The position numbers and the translations under genes were made by a program. Shown here one piece after another: positions 36,794-49,435 of a stretch of DNA of 64,000 nt. The stretch spans positions 40,719,496 to 40,783,495 of the forward strand of contig CM068313.1 of the NCBI GenBank assembly GCA_034766995.1, in the 5' to 3' direction. Under the pieces are notes generated by a model. It saw only the letters and a list, made by a program, of their open reading frames with translations. It was not told the DNA's origin and ran no database searches. The DNA is from Acanthacorydalis orientalis (lineage: Eukaryota > Arthropoda > Insecta > Megaloptera > Corydalidae). Position 1 is the stretch's first letter. Every line of letters begins with the position of its first letter.

Positions 36794-36797
<4 letters not shown>
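35542..36797 (+). mobile_element. Full-length but inactive mariner transposon
   Basis: Termini TTAAGTTGGTGCAAAATAAT (left) and, reverse-complemented, TTAGGTTGGTGCAAAAATAA (right) are each flanked by TA (35540-35541 and 36798-36799). The 1256-bp length is normal for mariner. It contains a SETMAR/cecropia-like transposase gene broken by frameshifts and stops. An (AT)n tract of about 80 bp begins at the right-hand TA. Confidence 0.93.
35713..36640 (+). pseudogene. Mariner transposase pseudogene
   Basis: The reading starts at ATG 35713. The DNA-binding half is readable: FGEESISE, FRNGNESLDDEEGRGRP (near 35850), DPRKTTRRVVEELNVDHSTV, then VRHLSPIEKT. The catalytic half shows VICDEKWILYNNRKRS (first Asp, near 36160), the HDNARPH motif (second Asp at 36438-36440) and SPDLSSTDYNFF (third Asp at 36542-36544). 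That spacing fits D,D34D. Frameshifts occur near 35738, 36055 and 36265, and a TAA interrupts just after HDNARPHVLQMI, so no full protein can be made. Confidence 0.9.

Positions 36798-36876
<79 letters not shown>
36798..36876. repeat. (AT)n at mariner right end
   Basis: About 79 bp of pure (TA)n starting with the TA target of the full-length mariner. Confidence 0.95.
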
Positions 36877-36879
<3 letters not shown>

Positions 36880-38835
36880 GCGTTTTAGAGAAATAATTAA
36901 TTAAAAGAATACATTAAGTATAAAGTTTTATTTTGTATACAGAATTTTAAAAATGTATTAGAAAACAATAACATTACTAAAAATAAGCACTTTTATATAC
37001 TTGTTTTCGTTCCATACTTATTAACAGTGCATCTTAGAAATTAAATGTCACTTAATCAGTAACTAATATTTTCGTTCCAAATATATCATGGCTGTATTTT
37101 AAATTAGTTTAACTTATATTCGAACAATAATCATCAGTATATGTACCTTTTCGATAGATAGTCCAATTAAACATAATATCATAATTTCCATACTTGTTTT
37201 TTACATAGAAATAAATCATATTAAATATTTTTAACATTCAGAACGAAATACAACAGTGAAGTGTAAGAATACGTATATTAATTAGATAGAATTGTAAGAC
37301 ATTTTTAAACAAAGTAGAATGATTGCACGTCAATAAGATTTAAGTAACAAGCATATTCAAATAATGTTTCGTAAAAAAATCAAACCGAGCACTTCATTAT
37401 CCGTAATACGAAGATGATATATTTTTAATAAGCCCAGAGAAAACTTGAAAAAATTTTTTTTTGGTAAAGATACGAAAACGTACACAAAAATATCAATCTT
37501 ATATTAAATCCGTATTTCTACGTTACTAGGCGAAACGCATATTTAATAGCGATGAATATATCCAATCTGACGAGGGAGGAGTTGCACTTCAAACAAGAGT
37601 TAAAGGTAAGGAGGTAAGTCTCCTGTGGGACAAACGGGATATTGTGCTTCAATCTCAGCGGTTAACCCCCCTCATAATCATATTCTCGGGTCCTCTTTCG
37701 GTCTAATTTACCCTTCCGCTCGAACGGACCAATTTTCGCCACCAGATTGTTGCAGTGGTGTCGGGCACCGGGTGGCATTTGATGGAACTGTGAAGTAATA
37801 GCGCTGTGAGGATGCACACCCGCCTACACCTCCCGTCTTGATTTTACGACGTATTTAGAACACGCGCCGCACGATTTGTCTGATGCGGTAACTTCTGCGT
37901 TAAAGGTTGTTGCTTCGCGTCTCAATGGATTTTTTGAACTTTTTTTTTGTTCGGCTTTCGTAGCAAGTATTATACGAGGGCAAGAATACAATGTACGAAT
38001 AATAAATGAAATCTTCGTGATATTCGCTACTGCCAAAATTAGATTAAATACATAATTTATTATTACGGTGCGCGCACACACACATACACACGGTGAATGT
38101 ATAATCTATTATTTTCCTATTCCATAAATTTTATACAATTAAAATCCAAATTACATTATGTGAAATAATATTTAATGATATATTAATAAACCTTAAAAAA
38201 ATAATTGTACGTCGTAGTTTCAAATTCATTTAATATTTAACAGAGAAGTATTTGAAGGGAAGAAAATATATGTAAAAATTCAAATCACACATACTGGTCA
38301 ACAGTTCATCCTTAACGTCAGAATTCCACAGTACGATTTATACTGTTTGTGTATGTATCCATCTTATGTATATACCATAATCAGCTTTTGACCTTCCAAC
38401 TTTGTCAGTTCATAATTTCTATTATATATACATTTGTAATGTATTCTCTGACATATTTATTTTGTTTACTGACTAATCTGTTTCTCATATTTTTTATATA
38501 TAAAAAATAATTATAATAAATCGTTTATTTAAATAACAATTAAATTTAATTACAAAAATTTTCGTGTAAATGTTTGTAATTAAGTTCCATTTTATTGACA
38601 TATTGAACAAACTATTAATATTAAAAAAAATGAATAATTAATTTTTTTATATACATATTAAAATATATTTTTTCTCTTATTATTTAAAGAATTAAAAGTA
38701 CTTCATTATTATTAATATTTTACGCATATCTCTATAGATTTTTCCTCTTCATTTCAACACTTATTTGTTTAATAACGTATTCCGTATAAAATTGTATCTT
38801 TAAATAAGTTTTATTTTAATAAACATTGAATAGTT
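36877..38835. other. Non-coding DNA around the 37.5-37.9 kb GC-rich island
   Basis: Apart from the island, this is AT-rich and featureless. A minus-strand ORF at 37824-38081 resembles no family I know. Confidence 0.5.
37540..37910. other. GC-richer island, possible conserved non-coding or 5' exon DNA
   Basis: This stretch is clearly more GC-rich than its flanks, with no long ORF. It contains two candidate donor sites on the plus strand (AAAG|GTAAGG near 37606 and GGAG|GTAAGT near 37613). No clear start codon context or paired acceptor was found, so an untranslated exon or a regulatory island are both open. Confidence 0.35.
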
Positions 38836-39176
38836 AAACCATAATTTCCAGCATGAAATTTTTGAAACCACTACTTCACATTGACAGAACCTACATCAAA
38901 AGCAGCGTTTAGTTTACGAGCAGTTTCTGCTGTTTTACCAACCGTTTTCAACTTATAGAAAAAAATGCTTTTATTTGCTTCTTTTCCACCTTTAGTTCAA
39001 TAGTCTAATTTGAAGCAAAATTAATAATAAAGCAAAAGTTGATATTATGAAAATTAGACCAGAAAATGTACTTTAAAATGATATTAACATGAAAACAATG
39101 AAATTACATTTTCATTGAAAAAATTAAGGTTAGAATTTAGAAAACAAAAACTGCAATTATTTTCCTACCAACCTAA
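38836..39176 (-). mobile_element. Mariner 5' fragment
   Basis: Read on the minus strand from 39176, the end TTAGGTTGGTAGGAAAATAA is preceded by TA. A 5' leader very similar to that of the 8824-9286 copy follows, then the start of the transposase: KKQIKAFFFYKLKTVGKTAE, with ARKLNAAFDVGSVNV and, after a stop, WFQKFHAGNYGL. The catalytic half and the right terminus are missing. Confidence 0.85.
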
Positions 39177-41390
39177 TAATCAGTTTATATGTAAATAAAT
39201 CACTTATTTCGAATAACGTAACATGCTAGTTCCTACGGTGTATATAACTAGAATGAAAATTACTCAAGGCAAAAAGCTTTGATAAAATATGAAGGCTACT
39301 ATGAAACAAAATAGGGAAAACCGACAAAATTCACAGAAGTACATACGATGAATATAAATGCATGGCTACTGATTTTTCAGTAGACCGTAAATATATGTTT
39401 CAACCTTTGGTTGATCATTTTTAGTTTGATTTTTAGTTTTTTTTTTCAGATCTCACGGGAAATACGGTGATGTATTCTAATATCAGACGAAAAATAAAAA
39501 TGTGTAAAATAAATGAAATTATAGCAAGAACATGTTCATTGTATTCCATCCAACACAGAATGACGCAACTATTATACATGCAGGCAATACGAACGCGTAG
39601 GAGTTTATGGTCTACAGAGACCTGAATGTGCAGAGTCATACAAATAAATTATCAGAAAAATATATTTTATGAAACACACGCTAATAAATTTCCATTTAAT
39701 TTTATCACACGAAAATTTATTATTTATTGAATACATTCTTTAATTTACTTTTAATATAAACTCACATTTTTTTTTATAAAATGTGTAAAAAATATTTCAT
39801 ATGGATACTGTGAGAACGTTTAGATGTCGAACAGTGCTTTTAATTTCATAAAGAAATATTTATTACCTATTTTAATTTTTTTTTTAAAAAAATGACCTAG
39901 TTATTTTATGTATGTTTATATGACTTAGATGTTTTTATGATAATGGCATCAGTTTTAAGAAATATAAAAATTTATAATTATTTTACTATTCCTTATATGC
40001 ATTACATTATTTTTTTAAAAAATTACATTTTTGTTTCTTTTATTACAAAAATATCCAAAGTGACACATAAAAAAGTGCTACTGTGACTTAAAAAAGACAT
40101 ACATGAAAGTATTTTATTATTAGCAAAAAATACACTACGATTAGCGTACTTGAATTAAGTAATATAGTATCGAGGTAAAATTTGAGAAGTATTGAAATAT
40201 ATATTTAATTATACAAACAGATGTTTTTAATGATTGAGCTTTATAAAGCTAAGACTGTAACACTGAGAATAAATTAATTTTTTCAATAATTATTAATATA
40301 TATATATACATTTTAGTATTCAATTTTTATAAAAAAATCCGAAATTTTCTGAATTTGTGTAAATATGAGATAATTAGTGGGGTGGATTTGTCACTAAGAA
40401 TAAAAATGAATTGAACAGCTGTCAATCGAAGTTATTATTGCACCTTTTACGAGTTTATCTAAATGACAAATCAAGTTCGGGACAAGTATTTAAGTGGTTT
40501 TAAGTTACACATCCGCTCATTTCTTAGAAACCATAATTTCTAGAACGAATTCACTGTGATATATTTTAAATGTAAATGAGTAACCCAGAAATACATACGG
40601 TATCATAAAACATTCCTGTTGTATTAGCATGCTGTACATTTTTAGCCGTTCGTCTCTTAGAGCAGATTTGCAGTTGTCTCATGGCACACATGTGTACGTG
40701 TATCTTCGTTCAGGATAAACAATATTACAGAGTGGTTGAAGCGGAAGGTACCGACGCATCTGCTGTCACAGTCCTATGAAATAATTATCCGAGTGACGAA
40801 CCAACAATGAAAATGTATAAATGAAACACAGACGATATGACAATTAGGGTATGTTTTTACGACTTTACCAAAATGTAGTGATGACATAAAGGAATGTCGT
40901 TCACATCATCGAGAGAGACAATTCACACAGACAGTGTGGAATTTAATGCGCTATATACACAACAACAGTAGGACCAATTTGTAGTCATTTTGCGTAATTG
41001 AATTATAAAAGGAACGTGCTACAACACTACGCGTGCAAGAACTGGATCTACTAAGGGCTCTCTACACGACGCAGACGACGGCGGCTCAAAGCAGGCGTCT
41101 GAATATAATGATACAGTAGATCGTGTTACGTTAAGTTTATTTTGTCATCGCACTTTGTCAACGAATGATTAAATTTCAAATGTTTATTCTGAGTACACAC
41201 GTATCTGCAGATATTATGAATTTCACGAATTATCCTTGCAACGGTGAGTGGCTATTGCGTATTTTACAACAATGTGATTTAAACTCAAGAGTGATATTTG
41301 TTAAGCTCTATGGAAGATTCCTTCCATTCTATTCGCTTAAAAAAATATTATTAAATAACACAGACGTATGTGTGTGCACTGATAAATACG

Positions 41391-41404
41391 AACACACACA
41401 CACC

Positions 41405-41452
<48 letters not shown>

Positions 41453-41476
41453 GAAAGAGAGTGAGAGAGAGACAGA
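41391..41476. repeat. Compound (CA)n-(TA)n-(GA)n microsatellite
   Basis: (CA)n, (TA)n of about 45 bp, CC, then GAAAGAGAGTGAGAGAGAGAC. Confidence 0.95.
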
Positions 41477-43568
41477 AAAAAAGAAATGTTCCTTAAATGA
41501 GTTTTCTATTATAGTAAAGAGACGGTTTAATGTACTAAAAAGTATTATATTTCATAAAAACAGGTTATTCATTTTCTTAATCTCAGTTATCTAAAACGAA
41601 TATATTTTGCAGATTGCAAATATTTTTCATTACTTGAACATTTAAATTGTATAGGAATAATAAATTAGTTCGCATAGCTTTTTAAACACGGAAAAGATAT
41701 ATCAAATTAATGAAAATATTGTGAAGAGTCTATATGGAAATAAGGAAAACCTTGAAATACCTACATATTTTCTAAAATTGTCTTTTTTTTTAATGAAATA
41801 CTGCTTTAATAATTAAAGAAAAATAATAATCGAGTAGCATTAAATGAATATTTCTATTAAGATTTTAAATATTCGGTAAGCAGTAATAATATTGAAATAC
41901 TACATTTTAATGACGTTTTCATTTATATAAAAATTAAAAGACATCTAAAAGCTGTTTCATTTTTAAATAAATGAAAATATGTTAACAAAAATTGCTACTT
42001 TTTTCGCAATATTACTCTTTATCTAAAAAACAATTAAAAATAACAACATATGTATTTTTATGTATTATTATTTTTATGAGATTTATGTAAAATATTACAC
42101 CTAAGGATACACACACTTATTCAAATGCCTACATACTTACTTCCCATCATCTGAATATTATTCGTGTTAATATTATCTTTTCTTGTGGAAATCATTAATA
42201 TATTTCAAAACTCTAATTGACAAACCAATTTCCAACAAAGGCGATACATAATTAAGAAATATGACTTAATAGAGATTTATGTTAGATTTGTTGAAAAAAA
42301 GTTGGCAATTTAATTAAAAGAAGTATGCATCCGTACAATGAAATACAATCTACATATAATTTTAATTTAGAAATGGAATTAATTTCAGTAATTAATTGAA
42401 CGATGTCTTACACAGTACAAATAGAAATACAAAGTAGATAGCTGAAGAATTCCGTATGCAGAAATATACAGAAGTTTGCGAATGAGCAGAAGCTTTCGAC
42501 TGGCTGCCTCGATGCTTGTCAGTTTGGCACTTGAAGAAATTCAACTCGTTTCGGCGAGTTGGGAAAACCAAACTTTATATTTGAGTTTCCACTTCTCTCA
42601 TATAATTGTGTTTAAGAGTTATAGCGAAGGATGCTGAAACTGTGCACATTGGTATGGAATGCGCGCTCTCCTATCAGAGAAATAAGGTAACGACATAGTG
42701 GCTGGTGTGCGTCACAAGACTGAATTTACTTTTCCTACAACCGACCGACTGCTTATAAACAGGCGATCGGCGAAAAATAATCTACAAGCGTAAAAAGTAC
42801 CAATCACCTTTATATGTGTAAAATCAGAATATTATATTATTTATTTATACACATATTATAACAGAATCTCATCGAACATTTATAATTTGTTGAAATCACT
42901 TTCTTTTTATTGCGAATAAATTGATAAGTATATATTTGTTTAACGACACATTTCCTTTTAATTAACAGAAAACTTCAAAGGAGTTTCTGTAACATAAAAC
43001 GATAAAGACGACGAAGAAAATTAATGAGTTTTAGTGAAAAAACTGTTCTATTAAATACAAAATTTAAATGTTACAGCAAAGAACTCCTATCTTTAAAATA
43101 TTATACTTATGATAAAATAAAAAAAATTAATATACAAAAACATTTGTTAATACATTAACTTGAAAATTACACATTTTTCGAGATGAATATCGAAAAATTA
43201 TTTGTGACATAGCAAAAAGTTGTAAATTAAACAATACAACATTGATTAAAATTATATGTTTACAATGTTTTTGACTATGGAACAACATGTAAAAAAGCAG
43301 ACTGAAATAATCTAATATAAAGAACAGTGTGTAATATCGAAGAAGTATTTTTTATATATTTTGATAACAGATATCGTTAAGTTAAAGTTTACTTTATTTT
43401 CATGAAGTGCATTACTTTCAGTGTTTGTTTTTCATCCAAGAAAATTGAATGTTTGCATTCATTTTCTTCTGACACACTTTTTGACATAGAATGATAGATT
43501 CATTGTTTATTATAAAAAGCGTGACATAATATAAACTCTTTTGATGTGTATCAAAGAAAATAGTATTG

Positions 43569-43575
<7 letters not shown>

Positions 43576-43604
<29 letters not shown>
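43576..43604. repeat. (AT)n microsatellite
   Basis: Pure (AT)n, about 29 bp. Confidence 0.95.
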
Positions 43605-43605
<1 letters not shown>

Positions 43606-44598
43606 TATAAAATAAATAAATCTTATATTTAATTTATCTTCAAAAAAATAATATGTAACTTTAATTTTTATTTTTCTTTGCATATCATATAGAATTATAT
43701 ATGTATACACTGTAAAGATATTTTTTAAAAAATATTTTTATTTAATTAATAAGGCAGAAAATTGAAAAAATATGCTGGTATGACCAATAAGAAGAAGAAC
43801 GACATATTTTCTATAGCTACATAGAGCAATTTTATTTGCTTAATGTTAAAGTTGTGTATATGTTGACTATAAATTAAAAATAAATAGTTTAATATCTTAA
43901 GGACATACCTTTTACATAGTAAATAAATACTGAAATTAAAAGATTCAGGTTATAGAACAATTTTACAAACTAATCAATAAGTTGTTGAGTTTAGAGAGTT
44001 TTTTATTACGCATGAAATTCAGAGTAACAAGTTCTATTATAAATCAAGTTACAAACAAATGAGATCAATAAGTTTAACATTTAGCAACGCTTTTAAAATA
44101 TTAATTTATCAATTAATGTTGACTTTTCAGTGACAATCTGCAAATATAAAGAGTTTCCCTATTACAATAAAATGACAAAAATGTCAAATAAAGATTGATT
44201 AATTATTTACTGTTTTGAGGTACGTAGATAAATATTATCAGTGTCCCGTTAGTTAAAAAGCAAGTGTTATATGAAGACTGTGATTTCAATCTGTATCAAA
44301 TAACTAATTAAAAAATATTTAAACATAAATATGCTTATTTATATTATTATGAATTAAAATTCGTGTAAACTACTTATTGATAGTATTAAGTCTTAAATTA
44401 AATAAATATGATTTATGCATATTTTATGTGCCTTAAATTTGATTAACAATTTATAAAATATTAATTAAATGTTTATAAATGGTGCTAATAATTTCACATG
44501 TCCTATTACAATAAATATCGACAATTTCTAAGTGAAGTTTATCAAAAATGTATTGTCTATTTATAAAATTACTAGAAACAGTTATTTAAAGTCCACAT

Positions 44599-44707
<109 letters not shown>

Positions 44708-45163
44708 ACTAATAAATTAAGAGAAATATAATATGAATTTTTATTTCTGTATAGTGAGAAAAATCATATGTTAATGAAGTTCAAACAATGACAATGAAAA
44801 TAATAATAAAAACAGGATATGTTGAAAGTGTAATTACACGAAATTAAAAAGCTTATTCACAATGATTCCAATCGTTCATATAAAGATATTAGTGTATAAA
44901 ATGAATCGCAGTAGAAAATGTGATTAAGATAATGAAGAGAGAGTATCGAGACGAAATATATCCGTTGTGGATAGATAATGAGAGAAGGTTACAATGAACA
45001 TATGATTGGAATTCACAAACAATGTGAAAGAGAAGGTCAATGAGATCATGGTATGAGATAATATTTTGAAAGTTTGCTGGTTACTTGTAGAGGATGTTCA
45101 AATGAGACAAACAGATAACGATCTGGTAAACATATTATGTCTAAGTTACGTGAAAATACTTAT

Positions 45164-45167
45164 ATAC

Positions 45168-45213
<46 letters not shown>
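45164..45213. repeat. (AT)n left of the TA-flanked element
   Basis: ACATATACAT then pure (AT)n, ending about 10 bp before the element at 45225. Confidence 0.95.
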
Positions 45214-45218
<5 letters not shown>

Positions 45219-45224
45219 TATATA

Positions 45225-46405
45225 GAATGATTCAATTTAGGTTTCCACATGGAAATATTAAAAAATAAACGCAAAAATTAACAAAAATCATACTATTTTT
45301 TATAGTATTTCAGTTCAATTGAATTCTAAAATACAAGTGAACTAAAATACTAATTAAAAATACCATACTTTTTTAATTTTTGCGTTTTTTAAATACCTTT
45401 TTAAACGATAAATAAATATAAAAAGAATATTGAAAATATGTTATTAACTTATTAGTTTACATTATATATATATACATACATATATGGAGAGAGAGAGAGA
45501 GGGAGGAATAAACAAAAGAAATTATATTTTGAGAGCTAAGAAATATACAAAGTTCCAAAAAGAGATCTATAAGAAAAAACATTATAAGTATATTAGAAAT
45601 GAAACAATTGGACGAGGCATTTTTATTAAATAATCGTCAAAGGATAATAATGAAAATACAAAGGAAATATTATAATTCATTATTAAAACAAACTTTAAAT
45701 CAACCGGATTAGAAAAATCACAATAAACTGTTAACAATAGGAACTTTTCGAAAAAACACTGCAATTAAACACAATCGGCTTAATCTTTATGTCGTTTCAT
45801 GTTAAACATTGAATTTATTACTTTTAAGATAGTGTTTAATTAGTAATCGGCACATAAATATAGTAATAAAAGTTATTTCCTGTTAATTCAACTGCCAAAA
45901 ATAATGATTCAATATAATGAACATCCTATTCTATTAATTAACAAAATTTTATGTTTGTATTATGCAAGGTCTTCTAACATTATCCATAATTTGTGTATGA
46001 ATATATATTTGCTAATTTTATAAGAACATTGTAATTTACTGTACACAAAAAAATGCTGAAAATAGTATAAAAGAGTAAATTAGTAACTTTTCATTCAAAG
46101 CATAAAAAATAATCTACAATAGAATTTATGATCTTATTTAAATATTCTGATATTTATAATAATTTTAAAATCTTTATTGATACTATGACACACGATTTTA
46201 GGAACAATCTTTGAAACTAACGTAAAGTAATGAAATAGTAAAAAAGAAACAAATAAAATATACTTTTTTTCATATTTTTATGACTAATTTAATTTAGTAT
46301 ATAACAGGAATGTACTTTATATCTGAAATAATTTAATAATTTATTTCGTGAAAAAGAATACACCTTTTTTAATATTTTCATGTGGAAGCCTGAATTGAAT
46401 CACTC
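45225..46405. mobile_element. TA-flanked element with about 40-bp inverted termini, related to the 29053-29237 MITE
   Basis: The left terminus GAATGATTCAATTTAGGTTT follows TA (45223-45224). The right terminus, reverse-complemented GAGTGATTCAATTCAGGCTT, ends before TA (46406-46407). Both continue with CCACATG(G/A)AAATATTAAAAAA. Just inside the left end is a palindrome (about 45255-45405) with the same AGTTCAATT core as the 29 kb MITE. The 1181-bp span would suit a Tc1/mariner element, but no transposase is recognisable. Alternatively, two separate MITE remnants happen to face each other. Simple repeats abut both ends. Confidence 0.6.
45470..45504. repeat. Short compound (TA)n-(GA)n microsatellite
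   Basis: (TA)n, ACATACATATATG, then (GA)8 and GGGAGG; it lies inside the 45225-46405 element. Confidence 0.9.
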
Positions 46406-46406
46406 T

Positions 46407-46426
46407 ATACATACATATAAACATAC

Positions 46427-46465
<39 letters not shown>
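46407..46465. repeat. Compound (CATA)n-(AT)n right of the TA-flanked element
   Basis: Variant ACATAC units lead into (AT)n, starting at the element's right edge. Confidence 0.95.
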
Positions 46466-46935
46466 AATGTATACACTCCACAATTTTCTTTACCTTTCAT
46501 CTTTTAATCATTTACATTTTTCTTTTCTCTCAAATGTTTCGAGGTAACGAAATATAAAGTTGCACGATCGCATTAGTTTTGATGTAGCTACAAAAAATGT
46601 ATTCAATCAATTTGAAAGTAATTATTCTAACGACTCTGATTTCAATATTGTCGAAAAATAAACTGTAATGTTTGAAAGGAAAAGTTCAGAATAACTAGTG
46701 ATAAGATAATAAAAGCTCATGGAATCACTAAAATATGATTATATTATAATTTCGGAGTACCTTGCACATTTATATAACATTAAATCTACTACGTATTTAT
46801 GCATGTGTGCCAGTTTATACTTATAACTTTGATTTGACAATAAAAGTAAGAATTCCAATTGATCTTCTCTGAAAATTGAAAATTCGCTTATTATTATATT
46901 TCAGTATTGTTTTTCGTACAGCCTAAGGCGATTAA

Positions 46936-46937
<2 letters not shown>

Positions 46938-46990
<53 letters not shown>
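46938..46990. repeat. (AT)n microsatellite
   Basis: Pure (TA)n, about 53 bp. Confidence 0.95.
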
Positions 46991-46994
<4 letters not shown>

Positions 46995-47328
46995 AAAACA
47001 TATACACCTGTAAGGAAAGCATACAGGGACTAGAAAAATATAACAATGCATGTTACTCGTAGACCATCTGTATGCTATACCATGCGAACTAGTTGTGCTA
47101 TATATATTCATGTATAACGTTACCTCACATACACAATACATTTTGGCATTTTGATGCAATGAGGGAGTGGTTGCTTTTATGGCTTTCATACTGACAACAC
47201 AAAAAGGTTTCCCAGATTAACTCAACAAAAACTCTGATAATCAGGCTTTAATCTGATTACCTAAGGCAAGGATTACGTTGTCTATATTATACCCCAAAAT
47301 ATATTTGCTATGCTAAAATGTCAGTGAC

Positions 47329-47330
<2 letters not shown>

Positions 47331-47359
<29 letters not shown>
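47331..47359. repeat. Compound (TA)n-(CA)n microsatellite
   Basis: (AT)10 then (AC)5. Confidence 0.9.
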
Positions 47360-47870
47360 AATGTACAGATAGATGCTCAAGCAGATTATATTCAATTTTA
47401 TTAGTACGTTAATTAGCGATTTTGTTATCTCAAACACAACAGCGTATAAATGAGCAGTTTTTTTTTATGAAATATTAATAAACGTATTCCCGTTATGGTA
47501 TTTTAATAGCTTCACTTTATGATGTTAAATTGGTATTTAGCAAATTAAGAAAAGTGATAATTATTTATAAAACAAGTTACTAATACAATGTCAATTAAAT
47601 GTGTTCAAGTGTAATACACGATAGGATACGAGTTCGTTGTACTTTACGTGATTTTCTTATACTTTGATGTTTTGCTAATTACATATTTAATGATGACTTT
47701 ATGAATTATGTTCAGTATATTACGAATATAAACTTAAATAAGTACTCTGAGATATATCAAAAAATTAATTGAAAAATTTTAATATGTAATGGAATAACCT
47801 AAATGGGAATGTGTAATTTTTTAATTATTGTTGACATTAATATAAATATGCCATGATTTGTTTTTTTTTT

Positions 47871-47873
<3 letters not shown>

Positions 47874-47907
<34 letters not shown>
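47874..47907. repeat. (AT)n microsatellite
   Basis: First of two tracts about 30 bp apart. Confidence 0.95.
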
Positions 47908-47909
<2 letters not shown>

Positions 47910-47935
47910 GAGTAAATATTTTACTCCACAAGAAT

Positions 47936-47938
<3 letters not shown>

Positions 47939-47984
<46 letters not shown>
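47939..47984. repeat. (AT)n microsatellite
   Basis: Second tract of the pair. Confidence 0.95.
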
Positions 47985-47988
<4 letters not shown>

Positions 47989-48177
47989 TAATACTATATC
48001 AAAAAGAGAATAGTTAAAATTTAAATTATTAAAAAAAGAATTCTAAATACATTTCATTCCAAAATATCATCATTTTTTTCTTCTATTATTATTTAATCAT
48101 AATTTATATGAATGTATATCAAAATAATAGTATACAATTTTATTAGCAATTACTGAATAATTTGTAACAACAATATA

Positions 48178-48552
48178 TTAGATTGGCGTAAAAATAATTG
48201 CGGTTTTTACGTATCTAGTACAAATAACGCATGTATCAGTTAAAGTGATATTTACTAATCAGAATAAAGACCATTGATCTGCACACAATTCTCCCAATAG
48301 TAAACAAGTTTGTTTATTCCTACAAGATCGAATTCTGCAGTCCTGGAATTAAAGAATTCATCGAAAGCGCTTTGAGCTGATGCTGGATCTTTGAAAACCT
48401 TCTCTCGTAGGAAATTATTGAAATGTTAAAAAAAAGTATAATCTGCCGGAGACAGTCCGGAGAATAAGGTGGGTGAGGTGAAGTTTCATAACCCAACTCG
48501 TTTAATTTTCTTAATGTCATTTGCGAGAAGTGTGGTCGGGAGTAGTCATGAA
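48178..48552 (-). mobile_element. Mariner 3' fragment
   Basis: The terminus TTAGATTGGCGTAAAAATAA follows TA at 48176-48177. On the minus strand the sequence reads HDYSRPHFSQMTLRKLNEL (from about 48551), GYETS, a SPDCL block, then FSKIQ and FNSLIPGLQNSIL-like residues, i.e. the end of a mariner transposase from the second catalytic Asp onward. It is the same subfamily as 35542-36797. Everything upstream of HD is missing. Confidence 0.85.
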
Positions 48553-48974
48553 AAAAAATATAATAAAACGAACGAAAAACAGAACAAACATCGAATAAAT
48601 CAATAACAGAAACATTTAAAAAATAATTAAAAGAAAAGCAAAAGGAGAAAACATACGTACGAAAGACAAATAAGAAAAATATAAAAATGTGGAAAAAAAT
48701 GGGCGAAAGAGAAGAAAGAAACGTATTGTATGAACGAATTCAATGGGCAATAAAAAAGATAAATCGCTGACTAGAAAAGAGATCTAAGAAGACAATAGAA
48801 AAGATTTATGGTGCAACGCAAAAAATAAACCATGCTCCTAATAGAAGCAGCACTCAAAATTTAGTTCACATTATTACAATTTGCTAATCTACTGAATTGA
48901 TACATTCACCTACGCATACATATATACCTATAATATATATATATATTATTCATGTATTAAAAAGTTATTTTTCG

Positions 48975-49084
48975 TAAAAAGGTGTTCTTTTTTGAAAAAA
49001 TGACATTTTTTTAGAAGTATATTCATAATAGTTTTCAGTAATAAATACAATATATATTCTTAATAAATATATTCTCATACAAAG

Positions 49085-49149
<65 letters not shown>

Positions 49150-49337
49150 TGTGTATTTATATATATATATATATACAAACGAATATTGATAAGTAATAAA
49201 AAATTACGTTATTTATTTCTAAAAAAATATTATTTTCTTTAAGAAAATGGCATAAAATGTTATTTTCTTAAAAAAGTATATTCATTAAAGTTTTTAGTGA
49301 CAAATACATAGAATATACTTTTAATAAATACATTCTT

Positions 49338-49417
<80 letters not shown>

Positions 49418-49435
49418 GAATACTGATAAGTTAAT
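48975..49435 (+). repeat. Imperfect tandem duplication, each unit with an (AT)n
   Basis: Unit 1 (about 48975-49195) and unit 2 (about 49196-49435) share, in order, AAAA(G)TATATTCAT, TTTTCAGTAA/TTTTTAGTGA, CAAATACA/TAAATACA, ACTTTTAATAAATACATTCT-like sequence, an (AT)n tract (49089-49139 and 49339-49413) and ACGAATA(T/C)TGATAAGT. The microsatellite expanded separately in each unit. Confidence 0.75.

Larger units (their letters stand above)
46466..48177. other. AT-rich non-coding DNA
   Basis: Only microsatellites are seen. Confidence 0.6.

Noticed and set aside
37824..38081. 85-codon minus-strand ORF next to the GC-rich island
   Set aside because: No family resemblance and no splice signals in frame. 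The start lies in an ACACAC repeat.
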